Shown here: one piece after another, positions 33,380 to 42,688 of the stretch | Numbering within the stretch: the stretch's first letter is position 1 | Layout: the number at the start of each line of letters is the position of its first letter | Assembly (NCBI RefSeq): GCF_001667585.1 | Contig: NZ_LZJZ01000061.1 | Coordinates: 124,001 to 188,000 of the forward strand | Source: Mycobacterium sp. E2733 | GTDB taxonomy: Bacteria; Actinomycetota; Actinomycetes; Mycobacteriales; Mycobacteriaceae | Length of the DNA: 64,000 nucleotides | Direction: 5' to 3' | The notes under the pieces: model-generated | Seen by the model: the letters and a program-made list of their open reading frames with translations, nothing else | What the model was told of the DNA's origin: nothing | Database searches by the model: none | Program-made: the position numbers and the translations under genes

Positions 33380-34900
33380 ATGGACCTCCGCGATCACGCC
33401 GCTTCCACCAAACCCGCGGTGATACTTCACCCTTCTGGGGTGAGGGTCAGTTTCGGCCAGCTCGAGGCCAATGCGAATCGGCTGGCCCACTATTTGCGCC
33501 GACAAGGTCTCGCGACGGGGGACACAATCGCCGTCGTGATGGAGAACAACGAGCACATACATGCGGTGATGTGGGCTGCGAGGAGAAGCGGTCTGTACTA
33601 CACGCTGATCAATACGCAACTGCGCGCCGCCGAAATTTCCTACGTTGTGGGTGACAGCGGCGCGAAGGCGATCATTTCGTCAGTGGCGATGCGCGCTGTG
33701 TGCCAACAGCTGTCGAAATCACTCGCGGGTGGATTGCCACCCGTGGCGCTTATCGCCGACGGTGAACTAGAAGGGTGGCGACGCTATCCGGACTGCGTGG
33801 CCGCCATGCCAGTGACACTTTTTGCGGATGAATGCGACGGGCAGCTTCTCCAATACTCAGCCGGAAGTACCGGACGCCCAAAGGGAATCCGGCGCCCATT
33901 GAAGCCGGCCAGCTCTGCTCGAACGAGTTTGTCGACGCCCGTCTTCGAAGCACTCAGGGTGACAAGCGATTCCGTGTACATGAGTCCGGCGCCGACGTAT
34001 CACACCGCACCGGCGATGTGGACGATGGCTGCCCAGGCCGCTGGCGCAACCACGGTCATGATGGAAGCGTTCGACGCCGAGGGTGCGCTGGACTGCATCG
34101 AGCGGTACGGCGTCACCCATGCGCAGTTCGTCCCGACGATGTTCGTCAGGATGCTCCGGCTCCCCACAGCGACGCGTATGCGGTTCGACCTGTCGAGCCT
34201 TCAGCGTGTTGTTCATGCCGCGGCGCCGTGTCCACCCGAGATCAAGCGGCAGATGATCGATTGGTGGGGTCCGATCGTCGATGAGTACTACGGGTCCTCA
34301 GAAGGTGCGGGTATCTCATTCATCCGGGCCGAAGACTGGCTGCGCCACCCCGGTTCGGTTGGCCGGCCATTACTGGGAGTGCCGCACATCCTTGACGAGA
34401 ACGGCAACGAGGTCGCACCGGGACAGGTCGGCGATATCTACTACGAAGGCGGCTACCCGTTCGAATACCTCAACGATGCAGAAAAGACCGCTGCGACACG
34501 CAATTCAAAGGGGTGGGCGACCGTCGGCGACGTTGGTTACCTGGATGACGAGGGCTACCTGTACCTCACTGACCGTCGTCATCACATGATCATCTACTGA
34601 GGCGTCAACATCTATCCGCAGGAGACCGAGGATGCCCTGGTGTGCCATCCGTTGGTAGTCGACGCCGCGGTGTTCGGCGTACCGGACGAGGTGATGGGGC
34701 AGTCGGTCACGGCAGTAGTTCAACTAGTCGATCCGGCGCGGGCCACGCCACAGCTTGCCGACGAGTTGACCGGGTGGCTCCGAAGTCGGCTAGCTCACTA
34801 CAAGTGTCCGCAATCGCTGTTCTTCGAACCGCAATTGCCGCGCAGCGACGCCGGGAAGTTGTACAAACAGGAGCTGATCGACAAGTACTCACGGCGTTGA
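33380..34900 (+). pseudogene. Acyl-CoA synthetase interrupted by an in-frame TGA
   Basis: A complete adenylate-forming ligase frame of 507 codons with a single TGA at 34598-34600. Motifs before it: QYSAGSTGRPKGIRRP, EYYGSSEGAG and GWATVGDVGYLDDEG. The hinge that should read like RxxMIISGGVNIYPQE reads MIIY-stop-GVNIYPQE, and the frame then continues unbroken to the catalytic-Lys segment SDAGKLYKQEL. One or two base changes in the Ser-Gly codons explain it. The truncated 406-residue product lacks the mobile C-terminal domain and should be unable to complete thioesterification. Sequencing error or readthrough are alternatives. The upstream neighbour is the nitroreductase, 11 bases away. Confidence 0.8.
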
Positions 34901-35351
34901 GTTCGGCCGGCCTGACTTCGGCGAGCGAAAGAGGCGGTTGCGGTTTCTAAGTTGGCGATGCGGTGTTGATGCCATATCCGCAGGTCGTCCGACGTGCTTT
35001 CGCGTCGTTTCGACGTGACCGTATCCGGGATTTGCTCGGGTCGAAGTCATATTCGGGACGGGTTCGATTCCCGGCGGCTGCACAAAACTAGCTGGTCAGC
35101 GTCGGTGCCTGGACGGCCAGCAACCTGCGGCGTCCACCCCAACTTCGCGCGCTGACGCCGCCCCGTCGTAAGTGGCGGAAAAAGTGTCCCCTAGGACCGG
35201 CGTCGCTGCTCCTACGTGTGAGAGCTGCCAATCGGGCGGCGACCAGATCAAGGGCAACGATCATGAGCTTTCATCGTCGGAGCGGCGCGTCCGGGCCGTC
35301 AAGGCGGCCCGCAGAGTCGTTCCGAAATCGTCTTCGAAGCGACAACGTGAC
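34901..35351. other. Intergenic stretch with a tRNA-3'-end-like fragment
   Basis: No convincing gene is seen. At 35059-35073 CGGG-TTCGATT-CCCG forms a perfect T-arm-like hairpin, GGTTCGATTCC is an exact B-box, and GCGGCTGCA follows like an acceptor 3' strand. No matching 5' acceptor GCAGCCG lies upstream, and no CCA follows. This looks like a tRNA or tmRNA 3'-end remnant, as left by integration or decay. Related partial sequences occur at 38299 and 46366. An open frame upstream of the cutinase start (from 35172) lacks coding character. Confidence 0.4.
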
Positions 35352-36005
35352 ATGCAAGCCGTGACCGCACGTCCGATTTCTGGTCTGCTCGGCGCGGCTG
35401 TCGTTGCAGCGTGGGCTTCGCTGACCGCTGCCTCGTCCCTGCCATCCGCTACCGGCGCTCCCTGCTCTGACGTCGACGTGGTGTTCGCCCGGGGCACCAC
35501 CGAGCCTCCCGGCGTCGGGGGGGTCGGACAGTCATTTGTTGATTCGCTGCGTTCGCGAGTAGGGCGGAGGACTGTCAGCGTCTATCCGGTCAACTACCCT
35601 GCCACCAACAATTTCCGTAGTTCCATCGCTGCCGGTGCCACTGACGCGAGCGCTCATGTCCAGTCCATGGCGGCCAACTGTCCCAACACCAGGATGGTCC
35701 TCGGCGGGTACTCCCAAGGTGCGGCCGTGGTCGACGTCATCACCACGCAGATGCCACCCGGTGTCGCCGATCATGTCGCTGCGGTCGCTGTCTTCGGAAA
35801 CCCCTCGGCGTCAGGCACATTCGCGCGGAGAATGGCGGCCGGCGCGCTTCCCACCATTGGCCCGCTGTACGCCGCGAAAACGATCGACATGTGTATGCCC
35901 GGGGATCCGATTTGCACGCGGGGTGTGAGCATGGCGCCACATGGTCAGTACATTCAGTCGGGGATGACAAACCAGGCGGCGACATTCGCCGCGGGCAGGT
36001 TGTAG
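35352..36005 (+). CDS. Secreted cutinase family esterase
   Basis: A 217-residue alpha/beta hydrolase exported by an N-terminal signal peptide (hydrophobic core GLLGAAVVAAWASLTAA, residues about 11-27). The catalytic triad is Ser121 in GGYSQGA, Asp185 in MCMPGDPIC and His197 in APHGQY. Cys38/Cys110 and Cys181/Cys188 would form the two family disulfides. It probably hydrolyses lipid esters outside the cell. The ATG at 35352 gives a normal signal peptide; longer in-frame starts add a polar leader of about 60 residues that does not fit export. Confidence 0.88.
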   Translation: MQAVTARPISGLLGAAVVAAWASLTAASSLPSATGAPCSDVDVVFARGTTEPPGVGGVGQSFVDSLRSRVGRRTVSVYPVNYPATNNFRSSIAAGATDASAHVQSMAANCPNTRMVLGGYSQGAAVVDVITTQMPPGVADHVAAVAVFGNPSASGTFARRMAAGALPTIGPLYAAKTIDMCMPGDPICTRGVSMAPHGQYIQSGMTNQAATFAAGRL

Positions 36006-36155
36006 GGCCCGAATCAGTCGTCTCCGCCGATGCGCTCCGGGTGAAGCATCGGCACATCGCGACACTGTTCGAGAATCCCGAAGCCGTCGATTGCGGCCGA
36101 CTTTTATAGGAAATTGGGTGTGACAGACGGGTGCTCATTCATACCGGGCGGCCGG

Positions 36156-37373
36156 TCAAACTCGGCTGCGAGCCCGCGAAAACCGCTCAAGCTGCACGGC
36201 CGGCCCGTCCGCGGACGGCGGCGGCACCAGCCGAACGACACCGTCAATCACGCTTGCGACTGACCCGTTCCCACGATCAAAGTTGAGGGTGCCGTGTTGA
36301 AAGTTCTGGACGACCCACTGGGGCTCTTGGATTTCGGCGCTTGTCGGTAGTCCCAGCGCACTGTGTTCGTAGCCGAGGGCGCCCCACGCGGCGTAGATGG
36401 CGCCGGTGACGGGTTGGGCCCCGCTGGCCGGCGACCAGTACATCGCCCCCTTCTCGAAGACTACGTAGCGCGTCGCGCCCGCCCCTTGCGATTCCGGCGA
36501 CGTCGGTGCGCCCAGTTCGCTGTTCATGCCGCCCATCGCCTGCCACCGCTCATAGATGGCACTACCTTGTAGCGACTGCGCAAGATCCTGGGCGCTGGGG
36601 CGAAGATTAAACCGCGCGGCAATGTCGCGGACATGGTTCATCACGGCGTATCCGAGGTGACCGGGGCAATCAGTGTCGCTGACGTCGCGGTGGGCGAAGA
36701 CGCAGGGCAGGGTCACGACGGCGCCTTGGGGGTGACGGGTGTAGGGGCCGCCGTCCGATGTCAACGCGACACTGCCATGCGGGTCGATGCCATCCATGGC
36801 CAGCCGCCACCCGAGCAAGCGCCCGACGGTGCCCACCTGAACCGGCGTAGGGCCCACCGCGTCGAATTCGCCAATCATGCACACTGCCCACGTGTTCCGG
36901 TTGAACCCGCCAGTGTGGGTGCCCTGAATCGCTCGGGTCATCCCGCCGAACCGGCCCTCGAATACCTGGCCGTACTTGTCGACCAGCGCGTGGTAGGCGA
37001 TGTCCGACCAGCCCAGGGTGCGGGTGTGGTAGGTGTAGATCGCCCGAACAATCGCCGCCGAGTCCTGCTGCGCGTAGTCATTGACCCCCGCGGAATGGTG
37101 CACGACGCCTGCCTTGATTCCGTTGTCGTACATCGGTGCTCGGCTGCGAATCGACTCGTCGGCGCCCCACTGGGAGCGGCTGATGATATTGGGGGCCTGG
37201 CCGGGCGCTTCGACCGCCGCGACCAGGACGGGATCCGCCTTCGCGCTTGGGGATTGGGCCAGCCCCGAGGCGGCCGTGCCCAAAGCCAGCATTACGGGCG
37301 CAGCCGCAGCGTATGTGAGGACACTGCGGCGCGAAACAGGTGATGGCGCTGAGCGCCCGCACCAATCAGGCAC
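36156..37373 (-). CDS. Tat-exported N-acetylmuramoyl-L-alanine amidase (PGRP domain) with LGFP repeats
   Basis: About 405 residues. A twin-arginine signal SRRSVLTYAAAAPVMLALG opens the protein. The amidase/PGRP domain follows, with SQWGADESIR, the zinc ligands in VVHHSAG, HTGGFNRNTWAVC and DTDCPGH, and FAHRDVSD. The C-terminal third has LGFP repeats (NSELGAPTS, EHSALGLPTS), which bind mycolyl-arabinogalactan. It resembles the Rv3811 type. It likely trims or remodels peptidoglycan stems. The start is uncertain; the GTG at 37373 puts the RR motif near the N-terminus, and a TTG farther upstream is possible. Confidence 0.85.
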   Translation of the reverse strand: MPDWCGRSAPSPVSRRSVLTYAAAAPVMLALGTAASGLAQSPSAKADPVLVAAVEAPGQAPNIISRSQWGADESIRSRAPMYDNGIKAGVVHHSAGVNDYAQQDSAAIVRAIYTYHTRTLGWSDIAYHALVDKYGQVFEGRFGGMTRAIQGTHTGGFNRNTWAVCMIGEFDAVGPTPVQVGTVGRLLGWRLAMDGIDPHGSVALTSDGGPYTRHPQGAVVTLPCVFAHRDVSDTDCPGHLGYAVMNHVRDIAARFNLRPSAQDLAQSLQGSAIYERWQAMGGMNSELGAPTSPESQGAGATRYVVFEKGAMYWSPASGAQPVTGAIYAAWGALGYEHSALGLPTSAEIQEPQWVVQNFQHGTLNFDRGNGSVASVIDGVVRLVPPPSADGPAVQLERFSRARSRV

Positions 37374-37599
37374 GCACCACGGTATCCCGCGGTAACAACA
37401 TTCATAACGCAACCCGCCGCAGCCGGATACGGTCAATCCTCGCGGCCTCTGCAAATTCGGCCATCAGGGCCATACTCGACGGTCGTTCGGTCGCGCCGGG
37501 TGGCGGGTCAGTGGCCTTCCCGTACCCGCCGCGAGGGCAAGCGCGGCCATCGCGACGCCCTGTTAGCAAATCCGACAGACGATTCGCGTAGGTGCCTCC

Positions 37600-37814
37600 G
37601 GTCAGCTCGTTCGAGCCGCCCTTGACCCCCATCGCCCGAAGCCGACCGGCGCGGAGACCCCGAACCACCTTGGGACCGCGTGCGGCGACGACATGGACCG
37701 GACTCAGCGGCAGATTCCGCAGCGCGCCACGATGGGCCGCCCGCCAGACGGCAGCGTGTCCCGCTGCCGAGCCATAATCCCTACTAAAATCGGGCGACGC
37801 GGCGGCTGCGACAT
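37600..37814 (-). pseudogene. Decayed N-terminal copy of a universal stress protein gene
   Basis: Read on the minus strand from the ATG at 37814, the sequence tracks the start of the intact gene at 51983 base for base with many changes. Both have the ILVG codons, CTCGGCAGCGG, GGGCGGCCC and CGCTGCGGAATC/G, then a looser match through GGTGGTTC and GGGCGATGG. The frame is lost by substitutions and small indels (an in-frame TGA after the CTGCCGC segment). The promoter-side sequence up to about 37860 also matches 52040-52075. It is a relic of a duplicated two-domain USP gene. Short open frames drawn over it are shadows. Confidence 0.65.
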
Positions 37815-37919
37815 TTTCGGTTCCGTGATTGTCAGGGCTCGAAGAGATGCAAGCCGAAGGACTCGCACACCTATGAAAGTGATCGTTGCGGCTGGTCCGC
37901 CACTGGGAATGGCCAGCGA

Positions 37920-38150
37920 CTAGGAAGCGTCACGCAGGCGGGTCTCCACATCCTTGATTCCCTGGCGCAGGTGCTCGGCCAAGTACCATTCCTCACCGCT
38001 ATGGGCATCGCGTAACGCCACGTCGACTGCCAATTTGGCGGCCGAGAGGTGTCCTCGCCGTTCCTCCCCGTGAGTGGTGATGGCATGAAGGACGGCCCTC
38101 ACGGCCTCCTGACAGGCATTGGGGAACCCGCTGCAATGTGCGACCGACAT
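37920..38150 (-). CDS. Small conserved-looking protein of unknown function (76 aa)
   Basis: The ATG has AAGGGG six bases upstream. The product is helical and soluble, with His and Glu enrichment (AVLHAITTHGEERRGHLSAAKLAVDVALRDAHSG) and an amphipathic C-terminal helix (EEWYLAEHLRQGIKDVETRLRD). I do not recognise a family. It lies just upstream of the decayed USP copy on the same strand, so the pair may once have been a stress-regulated unit. Confidence 0.6.
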   Translation of the reverse strand: MSVAHCSGFPNACQEAVRAVLHAITTHGEERRGHLSAAKLAVDVALRDAHSGEEWYLAEHLRQGIKDVETRLRDAS

Positions 38151-38570
38151 GCCGACCCCTTATGAGTAGATGCAGATACCGGCCGTAGACAGCGGTGTGG
38201 TCACGCGAATTGCTCTGACCGCGCCCTGTGTACGCCTGCTCACTGTGATGCCCGCTGCACAGGGCTGCAAACCTTCCTTCATCGTTTAGGGTCCCGGCGA
38301 TTCGAGTCCCGGCGGGCGCCGCCGACGAGCATCCGAGCGGAGCGCTCGTCAGTTGTCAGCCGTCGCCGCTCTCGTCGCCCAGCTCGCGCCGCATCCGGCG
38401 CCGCCAGCGCCCGGCAGCACCCACCATCACCTCGTCGACCCGGCCGAGCTCGCGCGCTAAATCACTGGCCAAAGCCAGGATCGCCGACTCCGCGGACAGC
38501 GCGCCGCCAGGCGTTGCGAGCCTGAGCGCGCTGTCGGTTGCCTCAATTCATTGGATCCGGTAGCGGTGAA
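38151..38570 (-). other. Gap with a possible gene remnant and hairpin
   Basis: On the minus strand, 38540-38356 reads as a coding-like but startless frame with the product segment ALSAESAILALASDLARE and then GRWRRRMRRELGDESGDG-stop. It opens directly after a TGA and has no good start, so it is probably a remnant; I do not know the parent. The perfect arms GACGAGC (38324-38330) and GCTCGTC (38344-38350) follow it and may be its terminator. The rest, including a B-box-like GATTCGAGTCC at 38299, holds nothing else I can support. Confidence 0.35.
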
Positions 38571-38939
38571 TCACCGCAGTTTCTCCGCGAATTCGACGAT
38601 GTTGCCGTCCGGGTCGGCGATGTGCAGCGTCCTTTCACGCCATGGCCGATTTACCGGTCCGGTGAGGATCTCGACGCCGAGCCCGCGCAGCCGCTCCGCT
38701 TCTGCATCTGCGTCCTCAATCAGGAAGCCGATCTCGCCGCAGGGCGGATTGCCGCCTTCGCGACCGATGAGCTCGGGCAGCTTCGAGCGTTCGAAAAGCG
38801 AGAACTTCGTGTTTTCCAGTGCGAACTCGACATAGCCGTCGCCCTCGATTCGCACCTGGAGCCCGATCACGTCGCGGTAAAACGCCACCGACCGGCGCAG
38901 CGATTCGACATATTGGATGACGTAGTCCACACGACGCAT
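38571..38939 (-). CDS. Glyoxalase/bleomycin resistance (VOC) family protein
   Basis: A 122-residue vicinal-oxygen-chelate protein with two beta-alpha-beta-beta-beta modules. Module one is RRVDYVIQYVESLRRSVAFYRDVIGLQV and YVEFALENTKFSLFE; module two is GEIGFLIEDADAEAERLRGLGVEIL and LHIADPDGNIVEFAEKLR. The Glu of the C-terminal IVEF is a usual metal ligand, while the N-terminal His is missing (VDYV). It could be a lyase, isomerase or binding protein; no specific substrate can be read. ATG at 38939 preferred; another ATG lies three codons upstream. Confidence 0.8.
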   Translation of the reverse strand: MRRVDYVIQYVESLRRSVAFYRDVIGLQVRIEGDGYVEFALENTKFSLFERSKLPELIGREGGNPPCGEIGFLIEDADAEAERLRGLGVEILTGPVNRPWRERTLHIADPDGNIVEFAEKLR

Positions 38940-38980
38940 GCAATGCACCGTATCGGTTTCCGCTGTGAACTCGCGGGAGT

Positions 38981-39742
38981 TCAGCGACCGATGAACAGGG
39001 GAGCGCGGCGCTGAGCCGCCGCCGTCACGCCCTCGCGGAAGTCGGCGGTCGCCTGGAGTCGATTTTGTTCCTCGAGCTCGTGGGCGGTGGCGGCTGCGAC
39101 GGCCTCGGCGAGTCCGGCGCGCATCGTGGCACGGATGCTGGTGAGCGCCAGGGGCGCCGAGGCGGCGATACGCTCGGCGAACCGGACCGCGGCCGGGCGA
39201 ACATCACCGTCGGCCGCTAGTTCATCGAAAAGCCCTGCCGCATAGCCGATTTCACCACCACAACGCTCACCGGTGAGCATCCACTCGAGGGCTTTTTGCT
39301 GGCCGACGACACGCGGCAACGTGGCGGTGATGCCGAAGCCGGGATGAAAACCGAGCCGGCTGAAGTTGGCCGCAAATCTCGAGGAGGGCGCCGCCACTCG
39401 GAAGTCTGCGCTGAGCGCGAGCCCTAGCCCACCGCCGATCGCCGCACCCTGAACCGCCGCGACAACCGGCGTGCCGGCGCGGAACAACCGAATGGCTTGG
39501 GCGTAAAGCTCTTTGGGAGACGAGCGATGCTCGGCGGGCAGGGAGAAGTCGGCACCCGCGCAAAAGTGTTTTCCCTCCGCGCACAACACGATCGCCCGGC
39601 ATTCGATGTCGTCGTCCAGTTGCTCGTAAGCGTCGGCGATGTGCGTGATCAAGGCGGTGTCGAAGTAGTTGTTCGGGGGCCGATGGATTTCCACGATGGC
39701 GACGTGGCCGACGGATTCGATGGTGACATCGACAGTGGTCAT
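38981..39742 (-). CDS. Enoyl-CoA hydratase/isomerase family protein
   Basis: A 253-residue crotonase-fold protein: GKHFCAGADFSLPAEHR, VQGAAIGGGLGLALSADFRVA and SRLGFHPGFGITATLPRVVG. The catalytic segment lacks the PEV Glu and has FHPGFG instead. The ATG overlaps the stop of the alpha/beta hydrolase gene. It is the last gene of a leftward operon 42688-38981 with a hydrolase and a heteromeric acyl-CoA dehydrogenase pair. Confidence 0.86.
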   Translation of the reverse strand: MTTVDVTIESVGHVAIVEIHRPPNNYFDTALITHIADAYEQLDDDIECRAIVLCAEGKHFCAGADFSLPAEHRSSPKELYAQAIRLFRAGTPVVAAVQGAAIGGGLGLALSADFRVAAPSSRFAANFSRLGFHPGFGITATLPRVVGQQKALEWMLTGERCGGEIGYAAGLFDELAADGDVRPAAVRFAERIAASAPLALTSIRATMRAGLAEAVAAATAHELEEQNRLQATADFREGVTAAAQRRAPLFIGR

Positions 39743-40503
39743 AGCTGTTCCAGCAGTTCGCGCACGGCGGCATTGAATATCTCGGGCTGGTCCATATTCG
39801 CCGCATGCCCGGCATTGTCGATGACCAGCTTGCGGGAATTGGCGATCTTACGGTGCATGTAGTCGGCCGGGGCCAGGAAGTCGGTGTCCTGGGCCCCGAC
39901 GACCACCAACGTGGGCACCATGATGCTGTCGAGCGACGTGATCACGCGAGCGTCCTTTTGCGCCATCACACCGCGGGCAGCGCGAGGCAACCCCTCGGGA
40001 TGGGCATGCAACGCCTGAGCGACTTCCGCCGAGACGTCGGCGTGCCCTTCGCCCCGCTCAAGTTCTCGAGCGCGTCGTTCCACCCACGCATTCCACTTGT
40101 CGCGTGCTTCGTCGTTCCGATAACCCGGCCCCGTGTCGACCAGCACCAGCGCGGCCACGCGCTGCGGATGGACGATATAAAAGGCCAGGGATAGGTAGCC
40201 GCCCAAGGACATTCCGCCGAGCACGGCGCGATCGGCACCCGCGGCGTCGAGAATGGCAGCCATGTCGGCGACGCTGATCTGCTCGGTGTAGCGGTCCATG
40301 TCGTCGGGTGCATCGCTGCTGCCATGGCCGCGCTGGTCCCAAACGATCACCGGTCGGTCGACGCTCAAGGCATCGATATTGCGGTTCCACATGCCCGCGG
40401 TGGCGCCGAAACCGTGTGTGAGCAAGAGCGGCAAGCCCGGCGCGTCCGGGTTGTGCACCTCATAAGCCAGCGTGACCCCGTCTGGGCGCTGCAGTCGGTT
40501 CAC
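39739..40503 (-). CDS. Alpha/beta hydrolase
   Basis: A 254-residue alpha/beta hydrolase: LLLTHGFGATAGMW (oxyanion region), VWDQRGHGSSD, nucleophile Ser in GGMSLGGYLS, acid in VVVGAQDTDF and the final His in NAGHAANMDQP. The lid is short, as in enol-lactone or meta-cleavage-type hydrolases. The GTG start overlaps the dehydrogenase stop. It probably hydrolyses an ester, lactone or thioester in the same pathway as its operon partners. Confidence 0.88.
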   Translation of the reverse strand: MNRLQRPDGVTLAYEVHNPDAPGLPLLLTHGFGATAGMWNRNIDALSVDRPVIVWDQRGHGSSDAPDDMDRYTEQISVADMAAILDAAGADRAVLGGMSLGGYLSLAFYIVHPQRVAALVLVDTGPGYRNDEARDKWNAWVERRARELERGEGHADVSAEVAQALHAHPEGLPRAARGVMAQKDARVITSLDSIMVPTLVVVGAQDTDFLAPADYMHRKIANSRKLVIDNAGHAANMDQPEIFNAAVRELLEQL

Positions 40504-41555
40504 GACACCACCTCCGACCCTGACTGGATGGCGGGGTACAGGGCGTCGGGGCCACTGGCGACCAAAGCCGCGCCGAGCCGGTCCGCCCAGCGATGATGCG
40601 CCGCGGCTTCGTCTCGCCAGGCCCAGAGGCGACGGGTCAGATAATGCAACGGATATTCCTTCGTCATACCGATAGCGCCATGCGTCTGGTGGGCGGCCGC
40701 CGTCACCAACTGTGCCGCCCGGTCGGCAAGCATTTTGGCGCAGGCGATTTCGAAGCTGCCTCGACCGAATTCGACCGCCTCGACGGCACCGTCGATGGCC
40801 GACGCGACCACGGCGGCCTGCTGGTGGATGGTGACCAGATGGGCTTGCACGCCCTGGAAACGATTGATGGGGCGCCCGAACTGCTCACGTTCGCCGCTGT
40901 AGCGCAATGTCATTGCCGCGACGGCACTGATCGCGCCGGTCATCAACGCGGCCCGCCCCAGCGCGATGCGCTCCCAGAGCGTTTCCTCGGTGACCGCGTC
41001 AGGTGCGTCAGCGCGCGCGGTTACCGGCACACCATCGAAAATTACTGTGTCACGGGGCTCGGCGGCAAGGTTGACCCCGCGGCTGACGGCCGGTCCTGCT
41101 GATGAGGCGGCCGGTCCGGGCGCGAGTACCACGACGCCGTCGACGAGTCCGATGACATGCTCGGCGCGGTGACCCCACGCGACCGCGGGCGCCGTACCGA
41201 ACAGGCGGTCACCGTCGAGGCGGAGTGCCGCGACGGGCGCCAGCACCGTGCGAACGCCTTTGGGCAGTGGCAAACCGGCAGAAGCCAATAGCCACCCACC
41301 GACCAGTCCGGCCTCGGCCAGGGGCGCCGGCGCGGCGTGCGCTCCCGCCGCTCGCAGCAGCTGGACCGCGTCGGCAACGCTGCCCCCGGCTCCGCCCAGC
41401 TGCTCTGGGACGGGGACGTCACTGAATCCGCCTTGCTGCAGGGCTTGCCACAGTTGCGCCGCCCAACCGGTAGCTTCAGCTTCGCCCACATCCTCCCAAC
41501 GGCTGTGCGCGGCAAAAAGTTTGGCGGCCGCGCCATACAGTCCGTCGTCGCTCAT
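40500..41555 (-). CDS. Acyl-CoA dehydrogenase, short subunit-like (351 aa)
   Basis: Short FadE-type protein. QLGGAGGSVADAVQLLRAAGAHAAP is in the N-terminal part, MTLRYSGEREQFGRPINRFQGVQAH in the C-terminal domain, and it ends with QTHGAIGMTKEYPLHYLTRRLWAWRDE. The beta domain is poorly conserved. Its ATG overlaps the stop of the long subunit gene (ATGA), the same arrangement as at 1606/2568, so a heterotetramer with that protein is expected. Confidence 0.86.
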   Translation of the reverse strand: MSDDGLYGAAAKLFAAHSRWEDVGEAEATGWAAQLWQALQQGGFSDVPVPEQLGGAGGSVADAVQLLRAAGAHAAPAPLAEAGLVGGWLLASAGLPLPKGVRTVLAPVAALRLDGDRLFGTAPAVAWGHRAEHVIGLVDGVVVLAPGPAASSAGPAVSRGVNLAAEPRDTVIFDGVPVTARADAPDAVTEETLWERIALGRAALMTGAISAVAAMTLRYSGEREQFGRPINRFQGVQAHLVTIHQQAAVVASAIDGAVEAVEFGRGSFEIACAKMLADRAAQLVTAAAHQTHGAIGMTKEYPLHYLTRRLWAWRDEAAAHHRWADRLGAALVASGPDALYPAIQSGSEVVS

Positions 41556-42688
41556 GACAAACCTTTGGCGGCGACTGAACGCAGTATCTCGTTGGTACCG
41601 CCCCGGATGGTGAACGACGGCGAGTCCAGCACGGCGCGGCGTAATAACCGTTCGAAGAGCGACGGCTCTTGTCCGCATACGAGCTCACGGTCCATCAATT
41701 CGCGCAGCGCGCTCACGACATCCTGTTCGAACCGGGTGCCCATTTCCTTGATGAGCGCGGCCTCGGCCGAGGGCGTGTCGCCCGCGTCGATGGCGCGGGC
41801 CACCGTCACCGACAGCCGGCGCAGCACCCAGTACTGGGCCGCGAGTTCGCCGATCAGCCGACTCCCGGCAGGACTGGCGGCCAGGTCCGGCCACTCGCGC
41901 ATGAACTCCTGGACGAGCAAGAAGGTCGAGATCCAGCGGTCCGGCCCGCTGCGCTCGTAAGCCAACTCGCTGGCATTCTGCGCCCAACCTTGCCCGATTT
42001 CGCCGATCACCATGTCGTCGGAGACGAGCACGCCATCAAGGACCACCTCGGCGAAGTGGTCGGTGCTTCCGTTCAGGTAGGGGATCGGCTTGACCGTCAC
42101 GCCGGGGCTGCGCATGTCGATCAGGAACCGGCTCAGCCCCGCATGACGTTCGCCCTCCCCGGTTCGACACAGCGCGATCATGAAGTCGGCGCGCATCGCG
42201 TTGCTCGTCCATACCTTCACGCCCGACACTCGCCAGCCATCCCCGTCGCGCACACCCCGCGTCCGCACCGAAGCGAGATCGCTTCCGGCGTCGGGCTCGC
42301 TCATGCCGATACAAAAACACAACTCGCCCCTGCAGATTCGCGGCAACAGCCACTGCTTCTGGTCCTCGGTGCCGTAACGCAGCAGCACGGGGGCGATCTG
42401 TCGGTCGGCCACCCAGTGATGCGCGACCGGGGCGCCCCAGCGCAGCAACTCCTCGACGACGACAAAGCGGTCGACGGCGGTGGCGTCGCGACCGCCGTAG
42501 CCCACTGGGACCGCCATGCCGATCCAGCCACGCTCGGCCAACGCGGCGGAGAACGCCCGATCAACCCCCGCGCCCATCCCGAGACCGGGCTCGAACGTTC
42601 CCCAGGGCAGCGTCTCGGCCAGGAATGCCCGAACCCTTTGCCGCAATTCCAGCTCTGCGGCGGTGAGCGCGGCAGGCGGCGTGACCAT
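41552..42688 (-). CDS. Acyl-CoA dehydrogenase, long subunit (378 aa)
   Basis: Full-length FadE-type protein: GWIGMAVPVGYGG, FCIGMSEPDAGSDLASVR, WRVSGVKVWTSNAMRADFM and C-terminal SFTIRGGTNEILRSVAAK. The position of the classical catalytic Glu is Arg, so the base lies elsewhere or in the partner. The ATG at 42688 lacks a ribosome site and may be leaderless; longer in-frame starts have no support. It is the first gene of the leftward operon 42688-38981. The upstream 281 bases to 42969 hold no gene I can support. Confidence 0.87.
   Translation of the reverse strand: MVTPPAALTAAELELRQRVRAFLAETLPWGTFEPGLGMGAGVDRAFSAALAERGWIGMAVPVGYGGRDATAVDRFVVVEELLRWGAPVAHHWVADRQIAPVLLRYGTEDQKQWLLPRICRGELCFCIGMSEPDAGSDLASVRTRGVRDGDGWRVSGVKVWTSNAMRADFMIALCRTGEGERHAGLSRFLIDMRSPGVTVKPIPYLNGSTDHFAEVVLDGVLVSDDMVIGEIGQGWAQNASELAYERSGPDRWISTFLLVQEFMREWPDLAASPAGSRLIGELAAQYWVLRRLSVTVARAIDAGDTPSAEAALIKEMGTRFEQDVVSALRELMDRELVCGQEPSLFERLLRRAVLDSPSFTIRGGTNEILRSVAAKGLS

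Noticed and set aside
35030..35090. Complete tRNA gene ending at 35081
   Set aside because: Good T-arm, but no complementary 5' acceptor, anticodon arm or D-arm within 90 bases.
37402..37668. 88-codon minus-strand frame as a real gene
   Set aside because: It overlaps the region that aligns to the intact universal stress protein gene in another frame, so it is part of a relic.
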